This document shows, in pieces, positions 9,501-16,138 of a DNA stretch of 64,000 bases (positions are counted from its first letter, which is position 1; every line of letters starts with the position of its first letter). The position numbers and the translations under genes are program-made. Below the pieces are notes generated by a model, which worked only from the letters and a program-made list of their open reading frames with translations, was not told where the DNA came from and did no database searches. This DNA is from Porphyrobacter sp. LM 6. GTDB lineage: Bacteria; Pseudomonadota; Alphaproteobacteria; Sphingomonadales; Sphingomonadaceae. The stretch spans positions 1,798,001-1,862,000 of the forward strand of contig NZ_CP017113.1 in assembly GCF_001720465.1 (NCBI RefSeq). The letters are read 5' to 3'.

Positions 9501-10039
9501 AGGCCGGCATCGAGGCTGGACGGGAAGATGTCGACGATCGAACCGCGCACCGCGAATTCGCCGTGGTCGATCACCGTGTCGGTACGGCTGTAGCCCTGCC
9601 GGGTGAGCAGCGCGGCGAGGCTTTCGTGTCCGATCTGCGTACCCACCCGGAACTCGCGCACGCTCTCCCGCACCCGGAACGGCGTGAGTACCCGCTGGAG
9701 CACCGCGTTGACGGTGGTGACCAGCAATTGCTGCGCGCTGCCGGGCTGCTGGAGGCGGTGGAGCGCGGCGAGCCGTTCGGCACTGATCGACAGCGCAGGG
9801 CTGGCGCGGTCATAGGGCAGGCAGTCCCACGCGGGGAAGGCAATGACCTCGATCTCGGGCGCGAAGAAGCGCGCGGCATCAGCGGCGGCGCGCATCGCGG
9901 CATCATCGGGCGCGATATAGACAGCGCGGCGTTTTGCTGCCCGTGCCAGGTCCGCCAGCACCAACGGCAGGCCCCCGCGCGGAAGCGAGGACAGGGTCAG
10001 CGGGTCGCGGGCCGCGAGGATGCGGTTGAGATCAGGCAT
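6539..10039 (-). CDS. mfd: transcription-repair coupling factor
   Basis: A 1166-residue DNA translocase that removes RNA polymerase stalled at DNA lesions and recruits UvrA. In order it has a UvrB-like N-terminal module, an RNA polymerase interaction domain near residues 470-550, RecG-like helicase lobes with Walker A GDVGFGKT (about residues 631-638) and DEEQ box (about 734), and the C-terminal TRCF domain. Length and motifs are normal. A hairpin lies upstream between it and sdhE, on the same strand. Confidence 0.97.
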   Translation of the reverse strand: MPDLNRILAARDPLTLSSLPRGGLPLVLADLARAAKRRAVYIAPDDAAMRAAADAARFFAPEIEVIAFPAWDCLPYDRASPALSISAERLAALHRLQQPGSAQQLLVTTVNAVLQRVLTPFRVRESVREFRVGTQIGHESLAALLTRQGYSRTDTVIDHGEFAVRGSIVDIFPSSLDAGLRLDFFGDELESLRLFDPATQRTVERIDSHLLLPASEALLDDESIKRFRSRYRELFGANATQDPLYEAISDGRRLAGMEHWLPLFEERLATLFDHLAKDDVVIIDQSALGAAEERLTDIADYHEQRGRIAGDKKGSYRPLGPDALYLARAEFDAALAAAPAHRANAFAGEGSANVLDFGLRSGRDFTPERGRGENVYEAAAAHFKAVSKAGRKPLLAAYSTGSARRIAAIIDEAGAPAVVAENWQQALGIAAKSTVAVVVLPLETGFSSDTLELVTEQDVLGDRLVRRKKKRKDSDAFLAELQALSRGDLVVHVEHGIGRYLGLEPIPVGKSQHDCVALEYAGGDKLFIPVENIDVLTRYGSSEQAVALDRLGGEAWQRRRAKLKERITAIAGELMQVAAARALRQAPALMTDPATLGQFTDRFPWSETEDQERAIADVLSDLESGRPMDRLVCGDVGFGKTEVALRAAFVAAMAGQQVAVVAPTTLLARQHYQNFAERFAGFPLKVGRLSRLVSSKEATETREGLESGQIDLVIGTHAILSKSTKFKNLGLVIVDEEQRFGVTHKEKLKQLRADVHVLTLTATPIPRTLQMAMSGLRELSTIQTPPVDRLAVRTYVMEWDDMVMREALLREHHRGGQSFIVVPRISDMADVEEWLREHVPEIKSVSAHGQMSPGEVEERMGAFYDRKYDVLLSTTIVESGLDIPSANTIIIHRADRFGLAQLYQLRGRVGRAKLRAYAYLTHPAGVALSEVAQKRLKVLGDLDSLGAGFQLASHDLDIRGAGNLLGDEQSGHIREVGFELYQAMLEEAILAAKAGEMGLERPRDKLTPQITVDAPIMIPEDYVPDLAVRMALYRRLNQAEDQREIEGLAAEMIDRFGDLPQPTKNLIRLIEIKHQAITANIAKIDVGARGTLVAFHKDDFPDPAGLIAYVARLNEGGKDTAKLRPDMKLVINRAWGDPLSRLNGLFQLTKGLSGIVRKAAKATKAA

Positions 10040-10074
10040 CGGGTCACTTCACACAGGTCAGAGACAAAGCAGAA

Positions 10075-10104
10075 GCGCCCCCTGCTCGATCGAGGAGGGG
10101 GTGC
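10075..10104 (-). terminator. stem-loop between sdhE and mfd
   Basis: GCGCCCCCT (10075-10083) pairs with AGGGGGTGC (10096-10104), a 9-bp stem with one wobble pair and a 12-base loop. On the minus strand it follows sdhE and precedes mfd and has a short T-rich tail, so it may be a partial terminator for sdhE. Confidence 0.5.
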
Positions 10105-10208
10105 AACGGGTATCAGCGCAACATCCGCGCGTCCTTGGACAAGTGCGGCGCGGGCGATTGGTTCCGGCCCTTAGCGGCGGGCGCAAGCCTTGTCGAACGC
10201 CGCGGCGT

Positions 10209-10487
10209 TCAGCGCGGGATATCGACGTAATCGAGCTTCTGCATCAGCGCCATCAGCGCACCGCCAAGGTGCGTCGGCGGCACCTGCGAGCCGAGCGCCC
10301 AGGCCATGACATCGACGTCATCCTCGTCGAGCAGCGCCTCGAACCAGGCGAGGTCAGCCTCGCCCCATCCGACGTGATAGCGATCGAAGAAACCGCCGAT
10401 CATGTAATCGGCTTCGCGCGTGCCGCGATGCCAGCTGCGGAACTTCGCACGGGCGAGACGTTGTTCGAAAGTGGGCATATCCGGCAT
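10209..10487 (-). CDS. sdhE: succinate dehydrogenase assembly factor (SdhE/SDH5 family)
   Basis: A 92-residue cytosolic factor that promotes covalent attachment of FAD to succinate dehydrogenase. The family signature RSWHRGTREADYMIGGF is close to the SdhE motif R-x-x-RG-x-x-E-x-D. The frame is open further upstream, but that sequence overlaps the recG start and has no family match; ATG at 10487 gives a typical length (ATG at 10478 is also possible, and neither has a clear ribosome binding site). It is divergent from recG, with about 55 bases for both promoters. Confidence 0.85.
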   Translation of the reverse strand: MPDMPTFEQRLARAKFRSWHRGTREADYMIGGFFDRYHVGWGEADLAWFEALLDEDDVDVMAWALGSQVPPTHLGGALMALMQKLDYVDIPR

Positions 10488-10542
10488 GGGCGGCGCGGTA
10501 AGATACTCGCTCCGCGCGCGCAAGCGGGTATAGCATGGCATC

Positions 10543-12618
10543 ATGCGCCCCGAGGCTCTCAATCCGCTGTTCGCTGAAGTCGAAACGCTCGACGGCGTCG
10601 GCGCAAAGCTGATGAAGCCGCTCGAAAAGCTCGGCCTGCGCCGCGTCAAGGATCTCGCCTACCACCTGCCCGAACGCTTCGTCAGCCGCCATGCGATCGC
10701 CGATTTGGATCAGGGGGGCGAGGGTGAGCAGGTGATCATCGCGCTCACCCCGGTTGAACACCGCGCGCCGCGCGCGGGTAGCCGCGGGCCGTATCGCGTG
10801 CTGGCGCAGGACGCGGCGGGGAATATCTGCGCGCTGACGTGGTTCGGAAAGGCCGCCTATACCGCCAAGAAGTTGCTGCCTGTGGGCGAGCGGCGCTGGA
10901 TTGCGGGGCGGCTCGATCGCTATGGCGACATGCTCCAGATCGTCCATCCCGATCACATCGAGGTCGAGAGCGCGGCGCAGATGGAGCGGCTGAGCGAGCC
11001 GGTCTACCGCCTGTCAGAAGGGCTCATCCAGCCGCGCATTGCCGACTTTACCGGGCAGGCGCTGGCGCGGCTTCCAGAGCTGCCCGAGTGGATCGAGCCG
11101 GGCCAGCTCGCCCAGAGTGGCTGGCCAGCTTGGCGCGAGGCGCTGCGGCTGGCGCACGAGGGCACCGATCCCAAGGCGCGCGACCGGCTGGCCTATGACG
11201 AATTGCTGGCGAACAGCCTCGCGCTGCTGCTGGTCAAGGCGGACGGGCGGCGTCGGCGCGGGCAGGCGCTGGCGGGCGACGGGGCCTTGCGTGCGCGGCT
11301 GCAACTGCCCTTCGGCCTGACCGGCGCACAGAAGCGCTCGATTGCCGAGATCGAAGGCGACATGGCGCAGGAAGCCCCGATGCTCCGCCTGCTGCAAGGC
11401 GATGTCGGCGCGGGCAAGACGGTGGTGGCATTGAACGCGATGCTGATCGCGGTCGAGGCGGGCAAGCAGGCCGCACTCCTTGCGCCCACCGAAATCCTTG
11501 CGCGCCAGCATTTTGAAACCCTGCGCGCCATGCTGGCCCCGACGGGGGTGGAGATCGCGCTCCTCACTGGCCGGGCCAAGGGGCGCGAGCGCGAGAGTAT
11601 CCTGATGGGGCTGCTCGATGGTTCGATCCAGCTCCTCGTCGGCACCCATGCGATCTTTCAGGACACGGTCAGTTATCGCGATCTGGGCCTTGTGGTGATC
11701 GATGAACAGCACCGCTTCGGGGTGGCGCAGCGCCTTGCTCTCGCGGCGAAAGGCCGGCGCGCGCCGCACACGCTGGCGATGACCGCAACCCCGATCCCGC
11801 GCTCGCTGACACTGGCGCAATATGGCGAAATGGACGTGAGCCGCCTCGACGAACTGCCGCCCGGTCGGCAAGCGATCGATACCCGCGTGGTGCCGATGGA
11901 GCGGCTCGACGAGGTGGTCGCCGGGGTTGAGCGGCACCTTGCGGGCGGTCAGCAGGCCTACTGGGTGTGCCCGATGGTGCGCGAGCTCGACGGCGTGCCT
12001 GACCTTGCCGACATCGCTGCCGCCGAGGCGCGTTTTGCGGCCCTGAAAGAGCGGTTCGGCGAGGCGGTGGTGCTCGTGCACGGCCAGCTCCGCCCCGAGG
12101 TGAAAGATGCCGCCATGGAGCGCTTTGCGACCGGACAGGCGCGGCTGCTGGTGGCGACCACGGTGATCGAGGTCGGGGTCGATGTGCCTGCGGCGACGCT
12201 GATGGTGATCGAGCAGGCCGAACGCTTTGGTCTGGCCCAGCTCCACCAGCTGCGTGGGCGGGTGGGACGGGGGGCGGAGAAGTCCACCTGCCTGCTGCTC
12301 CGCTCGGCACAGTTGTCCGAAACCGGGCGCGCGCGGCTGGCGCTGATGCGCGAGACGCAGGACGGGTTCCGGATCGCCGAAGAAGACCTTGCCCTGCGCG
12401 GCGGGGGCGAATTGCTCGGCACGCGGCAATCGGGCGAGGCGGCGTTCCACATCGCGAATCTCGAACAAATGCAGAAGCTTCTGCCGATGGCCCATGCCGA
12501 TGCACGGCTGCTGATCGAACGCGATGGCGGGCTGACCTCGCCCCGCGGCGAGGCGGCGCGGCTGCTGCTGTATCTGTTCGAGCGCGACTGGGGCGTGCAG
12601 CTTTTGCGCGGGGGTTAG
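10543..12618 (+). CDS. recG: ATP-dependent DNA helicase RecG
   Basis: A 691-residue branched-DNA helicase that regresses stalled replication forks and processes recombination intermediates. It has the N-terminal wedge/OB domain (about residues 60-160), Walker A GDVGAGKT near 286-293, DEQH near 386-389, the TATPIPR motif III, and helicase motifs V-VI (ATTVIEVGVDVP and QLRGRVGRG). The end overlaps the convergent phosphatase gene by four bases. Confidence 0.97.
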   Translation: MRPEALNPLFAEVETLDGVGAKLMKPLEKLGLRRVKDLAYHLPERFVSRHAIADLDQGGEGEQVIIALTPVEHRAPRAGSRGPYRVLAQDAAGNICALTWFGKAAYTAKKLLPVGERRWIAGRLDRYGDMLQIVHPDHIEVESAAQMERLSEPVYRLSEGLIQPRIADFTGQALARLPELPEWIEPGQLAQSGWPAWREALRLAHEGTDPKARDRLAYDELLANSLALLLVKADGRRRRGQALAGDGALRARLQLPFGLTGAQKRSIAEIEGDMAQEAPMLRLLQGDVGAGKTVVALNAMLIAVEAGKQAALLAPTEILARQHFETLRAMLAPTGVEIALLTGRAKGRERESILMGLLDGSIQLLVGTHAIFQDTVSYRDLGLVVIDEQHRFGVAQRLALAAKGRRAPHTLAMTATPIPRSLTLAQYGEMDVSRLDELPPGRQAIDTRVVPMERLDEVVAGVERHLAGGQQAYWVCPMVRELDGVPDLADIAAAEARFAALKERFGEAVVLVHGQLRPEVKDAAMERFATGQARLLVATTVIEVGVDVPAATLMVIEQAERFGLAQLHQLRGRVGRGAEKSTCLLLRSAQLSETGRARLALMRETQDGFRIAEEDLALRGGGELLGTRQSGEAAFHIANLEQMQKLLPMAHADARLLIERDGGLTSPRGEAARLLLYLFERDWGVQLLRGG

Positions 12619-13115
12619 ACCTTCAGCTGCGCCGCATCCCTGGCGAGTTGGGCAACGAGGGCTTCGACGCCTTCGCTGATGATCGCCCAGGTCGCCTCGA
12701 AATCGGCGATATCGCCGTAGTAGGGATCGGGCACCGGTTCGCCGCGGCGGTCCTCGATCGCGTCCATCAGCATCGCCACCCGCGCCGTGTCTTCGCGCGG
12801 GGCGCGGGCGCGCAATCCGCCGAGGTTCGCGCTGTCGAGCGCGATGATGTGGGTGAAGCGATAGAAATCGTCCGGCTCCACCTGCCGCGCGGATTGTCCT
12901 GCGATATCAATCCCGTTGGCAGCGGCGGTCGCGATGGCGCGGGGATCGGGCGGGTTGCCGATGTGGTAGGAGGCTGTGCCGGCGGAATCGACTGTGCACA
13001 CCAGCCCGTGCCGCTGCGCAGCCGCGCGGAACGCACCTTCGGCCATCGGTGACCGGCAGATATTGCCGAGACACACGAACAGCACCGATATGTTCTGATC
13101 AACCCCCCCAGGCAT
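12615..13115 (-). CDS. low-molecular-weight protein tyrosine phosphatase
   Basis: A 166-residue cytosolic phosphatase of the LMW-PTP family. The P-loop CLGNICRS (Cys15 nucleophile, Arg21) is at the N-terminus and the general-acid motif DPYYGD lies near residue 129. The family removes phosphate from tyrosine on proteins such as polysaccharide-assembly kinases; no partner kinase is nearby, so the substrate is unknown. Just upstream is the parS-like site with its repeat array. Confidence 0.93.
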   Translation of the reverse strand: MPGGVDQNISVLFVCLGNICRSPMAEGAFRAAAQRHGLVCTVDSAGTASYHIGNPPDPRAIATAAANGIDIAGQSARQVEPDDFYRFTHIIALDSANLGGLRARAPREDTARVAMLMDAIEDRRGEPVPDPYYGDIADFEATWAIISEGVEALVAQLARDAAQLKV

Positions 13116-13165
13116 CGCGCGGCCCTATGGCAGGCAGACGGCCTTGTCCATCACAAAGTGGTCAA

Positions 13166-13181
13166 TGTTCTACGTGGAACA
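13166..13181. promoter_or_regulatory. parS-like ParB binding site 1 (one mismatch)
   Basis: TGTTCTACGTGGAACA differs by one base from the perfect palindrome at 41856-41871, which is of the chromosomal parS type. The dyad extends outward to CAATG...CATTG (13163-13184), 10 of 11 base pairs matched. It lies in the 145-base gap between the ABC1 kinase and phosphatase genes. ParB bound to such sites loads SMC and drives origin segregation. Confidence 0.65.
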
Positions 13182-13200
13182 TTGTGAAAATAGGGCCAAA

Positions 13201-13244
13201 AGGGGGTCTAGAGGGGGTCTAAGGGGGGTCTAGCAGGGGTCTGG
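13201..13244 (+). repeat. four tandem 11-bp GGGGTCTA-type repeats beside parS-like site 1
   Basis: Units start at 13201, 13212, 13223 and 13234: AGGGGGTCTAG, AGGGGGTCTAA, GGGGGGTCTAG, CAGGGGTCTGG. The period is exactly 11 bp. The array begins 19 bases after the palindrome. The same composite occurs in mirror orientation at 41793-41871. Confidence 0.85.
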
Positions 13245-13260
13245 CGCAGGCTGGCGGCGT

Positions 13261-14646
13261 TCACGCAGCCGCAGCGGGACGCGGCGAGGTGCTCGCCAGG
13301 ACCTCCTCGACGATCCGCCGGATATTGACCTTCGCCTTCAGCCGCGCGCCCAGCAGCGCCGTGCCGGAAACCTTCCTCTGCACGAACAGCGTCTCGATCG
13401 GCGGAAAGGCCCAGGTGTCCTTGTCCTGTGCGATCGCCCAGCCTTCCTCGCGCAGCAGCGGGATGAAGGCGCGGTCGCCGAAATCGAACGGCGCATCGGC
13501 GCGCATTTCGTTGATGACGATATCGATCATCCGGTTCACCCGATCAGGGTGCTTTTCGGCGACAATCGGCATCATGAACCCGGCTTCGATGGTTGCAGCG
13601 AGCACTTCCTGTGCATTGCCCCGCAGGCCCGCATCGAGCATCTTGCGATAGCCGTTCGCCACTACCGGATCGACCGGACGGCACGCACCGAAATCGAGCA
13701 GCACGATCTCGCCCGTTTCGCGGCGGTAGCGGAAATTGGCGAAGTTCGGATCGGTCTGCATCACGCCGAAATCGAACAACTCGCTTGTCACCAGCCGGAT
13801 CAGGCGGGCGAACACCTCGTCGCGGCGCTCGGGGCTTTCCTGTCCCAGTTCCTCGATGCTCACGCCCTCTTCAAAACTCATCGCGAGGATCGAGCCCCGC
13901 GTCAGTCCTTCGTGCAGGCGCGGGACGACAAAGCCCGGCGTGCCCGCCAGCTGCTCGCGATAGAGCGCCATCTGTGCGCCTTCGCGTTCGTAATCGGCCT
14001 CTTCGTGAAGCTGCTGCTTGGCCGCCGCCATCAGCTTGTCCATCTCCAGCTCGGGCGGGGCAAAGCCGGCGATCTTGAGCAGCGTCACGACATTATCGAC
14101 ATCGCTGTCGATCGATTTGGCGACGCCGGGATACTGCACCTTGATCGCCAGTTCCTCGCCATCGCGGGTCAGCGCCTTGTGCACCTGTCCGATAGAGGCG
14201 GCGGCGATGGGGCGCGGATTGAACCAGCGGAAGTTCTTGCGCCAGTCCGGCCCCCATTCGCTCTTGAGCACCTGATCAAGCTGGCGAGTGGGCATGAAAT
14301 TGGCCTGATCGCGCAAGGTCGCGAGGATCTTGGAAAGCTCCTCGGGCAGGAAATCGCCCGCATCGAGGCTGATCATCTGACCCATCTTCATCGCCGCACC
14401 GCGCAGGTGGGAAAGGCGATCGGTCAGGCGCTGGACATTGCCGGGGGTGAGGATCAGGTCGCGCGGGGAAATGCTCTCGCCGCTGGCGAGCCGCCGCGCG
14501 CCTTCCGCCACCATGCCGCTCGCCACCCCGCCCACCAGCCGCCCGAAGGTGCCGAGCCGCGCCACGCGGCCCGCCGGCACCGCGCGCTGGCGGCTGCGAT
14601 CATCGGGCAGCTTGTCGAAATCGGGAATCTTGTCGTCGTCGGACAC
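13261..14646 (-). CDS. ABC1/UbiB-family atypical kinase (AarF type)
   Basis: A 461-residue protein of the ABC1/ADCK/UbiB family, whose members act in ubiquinone or lipid homeostasis as ATPases or kinase-like proteins. The family-specific KMGQ motif is at residues 87-90, followed by the alanine-rich loop AAASIGQVH, AIKVQYPG with the ATP-contact lysine, the conserved EEADYEREG, DPNFANF and LLDFGA. There is no C-terminal membrane anchor of the classical UbiB type, so it is more likely a soluble ADCK-like paralogue than the main UbiB. The phosphatase gene lies downstream on the same strand, separated by the parS/repeat element. Confidence 0.88.
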   Translation of the reverse strand: MSDDDKIPDFDKLPDDRSRQRAVPAGRVARLGTFGRLVGGVASGMVAEGARRLASGESISPRDLILTPGNVQRLTDRLSHLRGAAMKMGQMISLDAGDFLPEELSKILATLRDQANFMPTRQLDQVLKSEWGPDWRKNFRWFNPRPIAAASIGQVHKALTRDGEELAIKVQYPGVAKSIDSDVDNVVTLLKIAGFAPPELEMDKLMAAAKQQLHEEADYEREGAQMALYREQLAGTPGFVVPRLHEGLTRGSILAMSFEEGVSIEELGQESPERRDEVFARLIRLVTSELFDFGVMQTDPNFANFRYRRETGEIVLLDFGACRPVDPVVANGYRKMLDAGLRGNAQEVLAATIEAGFMMPIVAEKHPDRVNRMIDIVINEMRADAPFDFGDRAFIPLLREEGWAIAQDKDTWAFPPIETLFVQRKVSGTALLGARLKAKVNIRRIVEEVLASTSPRPAAAA

Positions 14647-14714
14647 GGGGAGAGGGTTCCGGTTGCAGGGAGGCTTTGATTGCTAACGGTCGGGGCGGGG
14701 CGGTGTTCCCCTCC

Positions 14715-15488
14715 TCAGGAGATGCACAATCCCCCATCAACCGGCAGGCATTGGCCGGTGATGTAATCCGAATGGGGCGAGGCAAGGAACACCGCCAGCC
14801 CTTCCAGCCCCGCGTGATCGCCGGGGCGGCGCAGCGGGATGCGGCGGCTCATCCATTCGGCGAATTTCGGGTCGGCCTTGGCGGTGATGTCGGTTTCGTA
14901 ATAGCCGAAAAGCAGCGCGTTGGCGGTGATCTGGTAGCGCGCCAGTTCAAAGGCGGCGGCGCGGGTGAGGCCGTTGAGCGCCGCCTTGGATGCGGCATAG
15001 TCCGACGAGCGGTTGACCCCCATGATCGACTGGCCGGAGGAGGTCGCGATCAGCTTGCCGCCCGCATCGCCATCCTTGGCGCGGGCGATCATGTGGCGGC
15101 TGACATGCTTGTAGACCAGCGCCGCGCCGCGGGTGTTGACCGCCATCGTGTGATCCCAGCCTTCGGCGGTGATATCGGGGATCGCGGTGCCTGCGCCCGA
15201 AATCCCGGCATTGGCAAAGCACGCATCGATCCGCCCGAAGTTGCCGATGACGTTGCCGATCGCCGCCTCGATCGCGGCATCATCGGCAACGTCGCAGGTC
15301 AGCGCCAGCACATCGCCATCGCCAAGAGCGCGCAACTCCTCGAGCGCGGCAGCGTTCTTGGCGGGATTGCGGGCGAGGATTGCGACATGGGCGCCCGCCT
15401 TGGCGAGCCCGCGCGCCATTGCCAGGCCAAGGCCGCCATTGCCGCCGGTGATAATGGCCACGTGGCCGGTCAGATCGAACAGGTTCAT
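14715..15488 (-). CDS. short-chain dehydrogenase/reductase (SDR)
   Basis: A 257-residue classical SDR oxidoreductase with a Rossmann fold. The nucleotide motif TGGNGGLG is at residues 14-21, an NAG-type motif (FANAGISG) lies in the middle, the catalytic Ser is in SSGQS and the Tyr/Lys pair in YAASK. The ATG at 15488 puts the glycine motif at its usual place; earlier open frame adds only Arg/Ser/Pro-rich sequence. The substrate cannot be told. It diverges from the DUF3429 gene. Confidence 0.88.
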   Translation of the reverse strand: MNLFDLTGHVAIITGGNGGLGLAMARGLAKAGAHVAILARNPAKNAAALEELRALGDGDVLALTCDVADDAAIEAAIGNVIGNFGRIDACFANAGISGAGTAIPDITAEGWDHTMAVNTRGAALVYKHVSRHMIARAKDGDAGGKLIATSSGQSIMGVNRSSDYAASKAALNGLTRAAAFELARYQITANALLFGYYETDITAKADPKFAEWMSRRIPLRRPGDHAGLEGLAVFLASPHSDYITGQCLPVDGGLCIS

Positions 15489-15566
15489 GGGGGCAAGTGG
15501 TGGCGCAATCGCGGGGCCGGTGCAAGACCGCCGGGAACCGCTGCGCGCGACAGGCTTTGAGCCGCC

Positions 15567-16022
15567 ATGGACGGACAATCTTCACTCACTCCCGCCGCCC
15601 GCGTGCTGGGATACGCCGGGCTTGCCCCTCAGGTTATCTGCCTTGCGATGGTGCTGATGGGCCATGAATGGCGCTATTCCGCGCTGGCGGGCGGATTTGC
15701 CTATGCGGCCGCGATTTTCAGCTTCCTTGGCGGGGTGTGGTGGGGGCAGGCGCTTGCCAGCGGGCGCGCTACAACAGGGGCCTATGTGTTGGCGGTGATG
15801 CCGAGCCTGCTCGTGGTGGCGCTGTTCCTGCCCTGGACCTTCGGTTGGGAATGGCCTGGCCCCGCGCTGCTCTATCTCGGCGCGCTGATCCTCGGCTCGC
15901 CGCTGATCGACCGCGCGCTGGGCTTTGCGACGCCCGATTTCCTGCGGCTGCGCTGGCATCTCTCGATCGGGCTGGGCGGGCTGACGATTGCGCTCGGAAT
16001 GGTGGCGCCGCAGGTGATCTGA
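15567..16022 (+). CDS. DUF3429 family inner-membrane protein
   Basis: A 151-residue protein with four or five hydrophobic segments and the family signature FLGGVWWGQAL near residue 55. Function is unknown for the family. It is divergent from the SDR gene and followed by a short repeat-bearing spacer before the CHASE2-EAL gene. Confidence 0.8.
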   Translation: MDGQSSLTPAARVLGYAGLAPQVICLAMVLMGHEWRYSALAGGFAYAAAIFSFLGGVWWGQALASGRATTGAYVLAVMPSLLVVALFLPWTFGWEWPGPALLYLGALILGSPLIDRALGFATPDFLRLRWHLSIGLGGLTIALGMVAPQVI

Positions 16023-16040
16023 GGGCACTTACGTTTTGCA

Positions 16041-16066
16041 GCCCTACCGCTTCGCTGCTTGAGGGC
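16041..16066. repeat. short hairpin repeat shared with 30907-30956
   Basis: A 26-base element bounded by GCCCT and AGGGC. Read on the minus strand it begins GCCCTCAAGCAGCG and ends CGGTAGGGC; both ends recur at 30907-30956 with a longer middle. It looks like a small dispersed intergenic repeat. Confidence 0.5.
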
Positions 16067-16138
16067 ACGTCGTTTGCGATGAATTAACCAAAGGTGGCCT
16101 AGGGCTACCCGTGGTTAACCATTGGAAATGCGCGTTTG

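Noticed and set aside
13201..13244. The repeats as a CRISPR array
   Set aside because: The units are only 11 bp, with no spacers and no cas genes.
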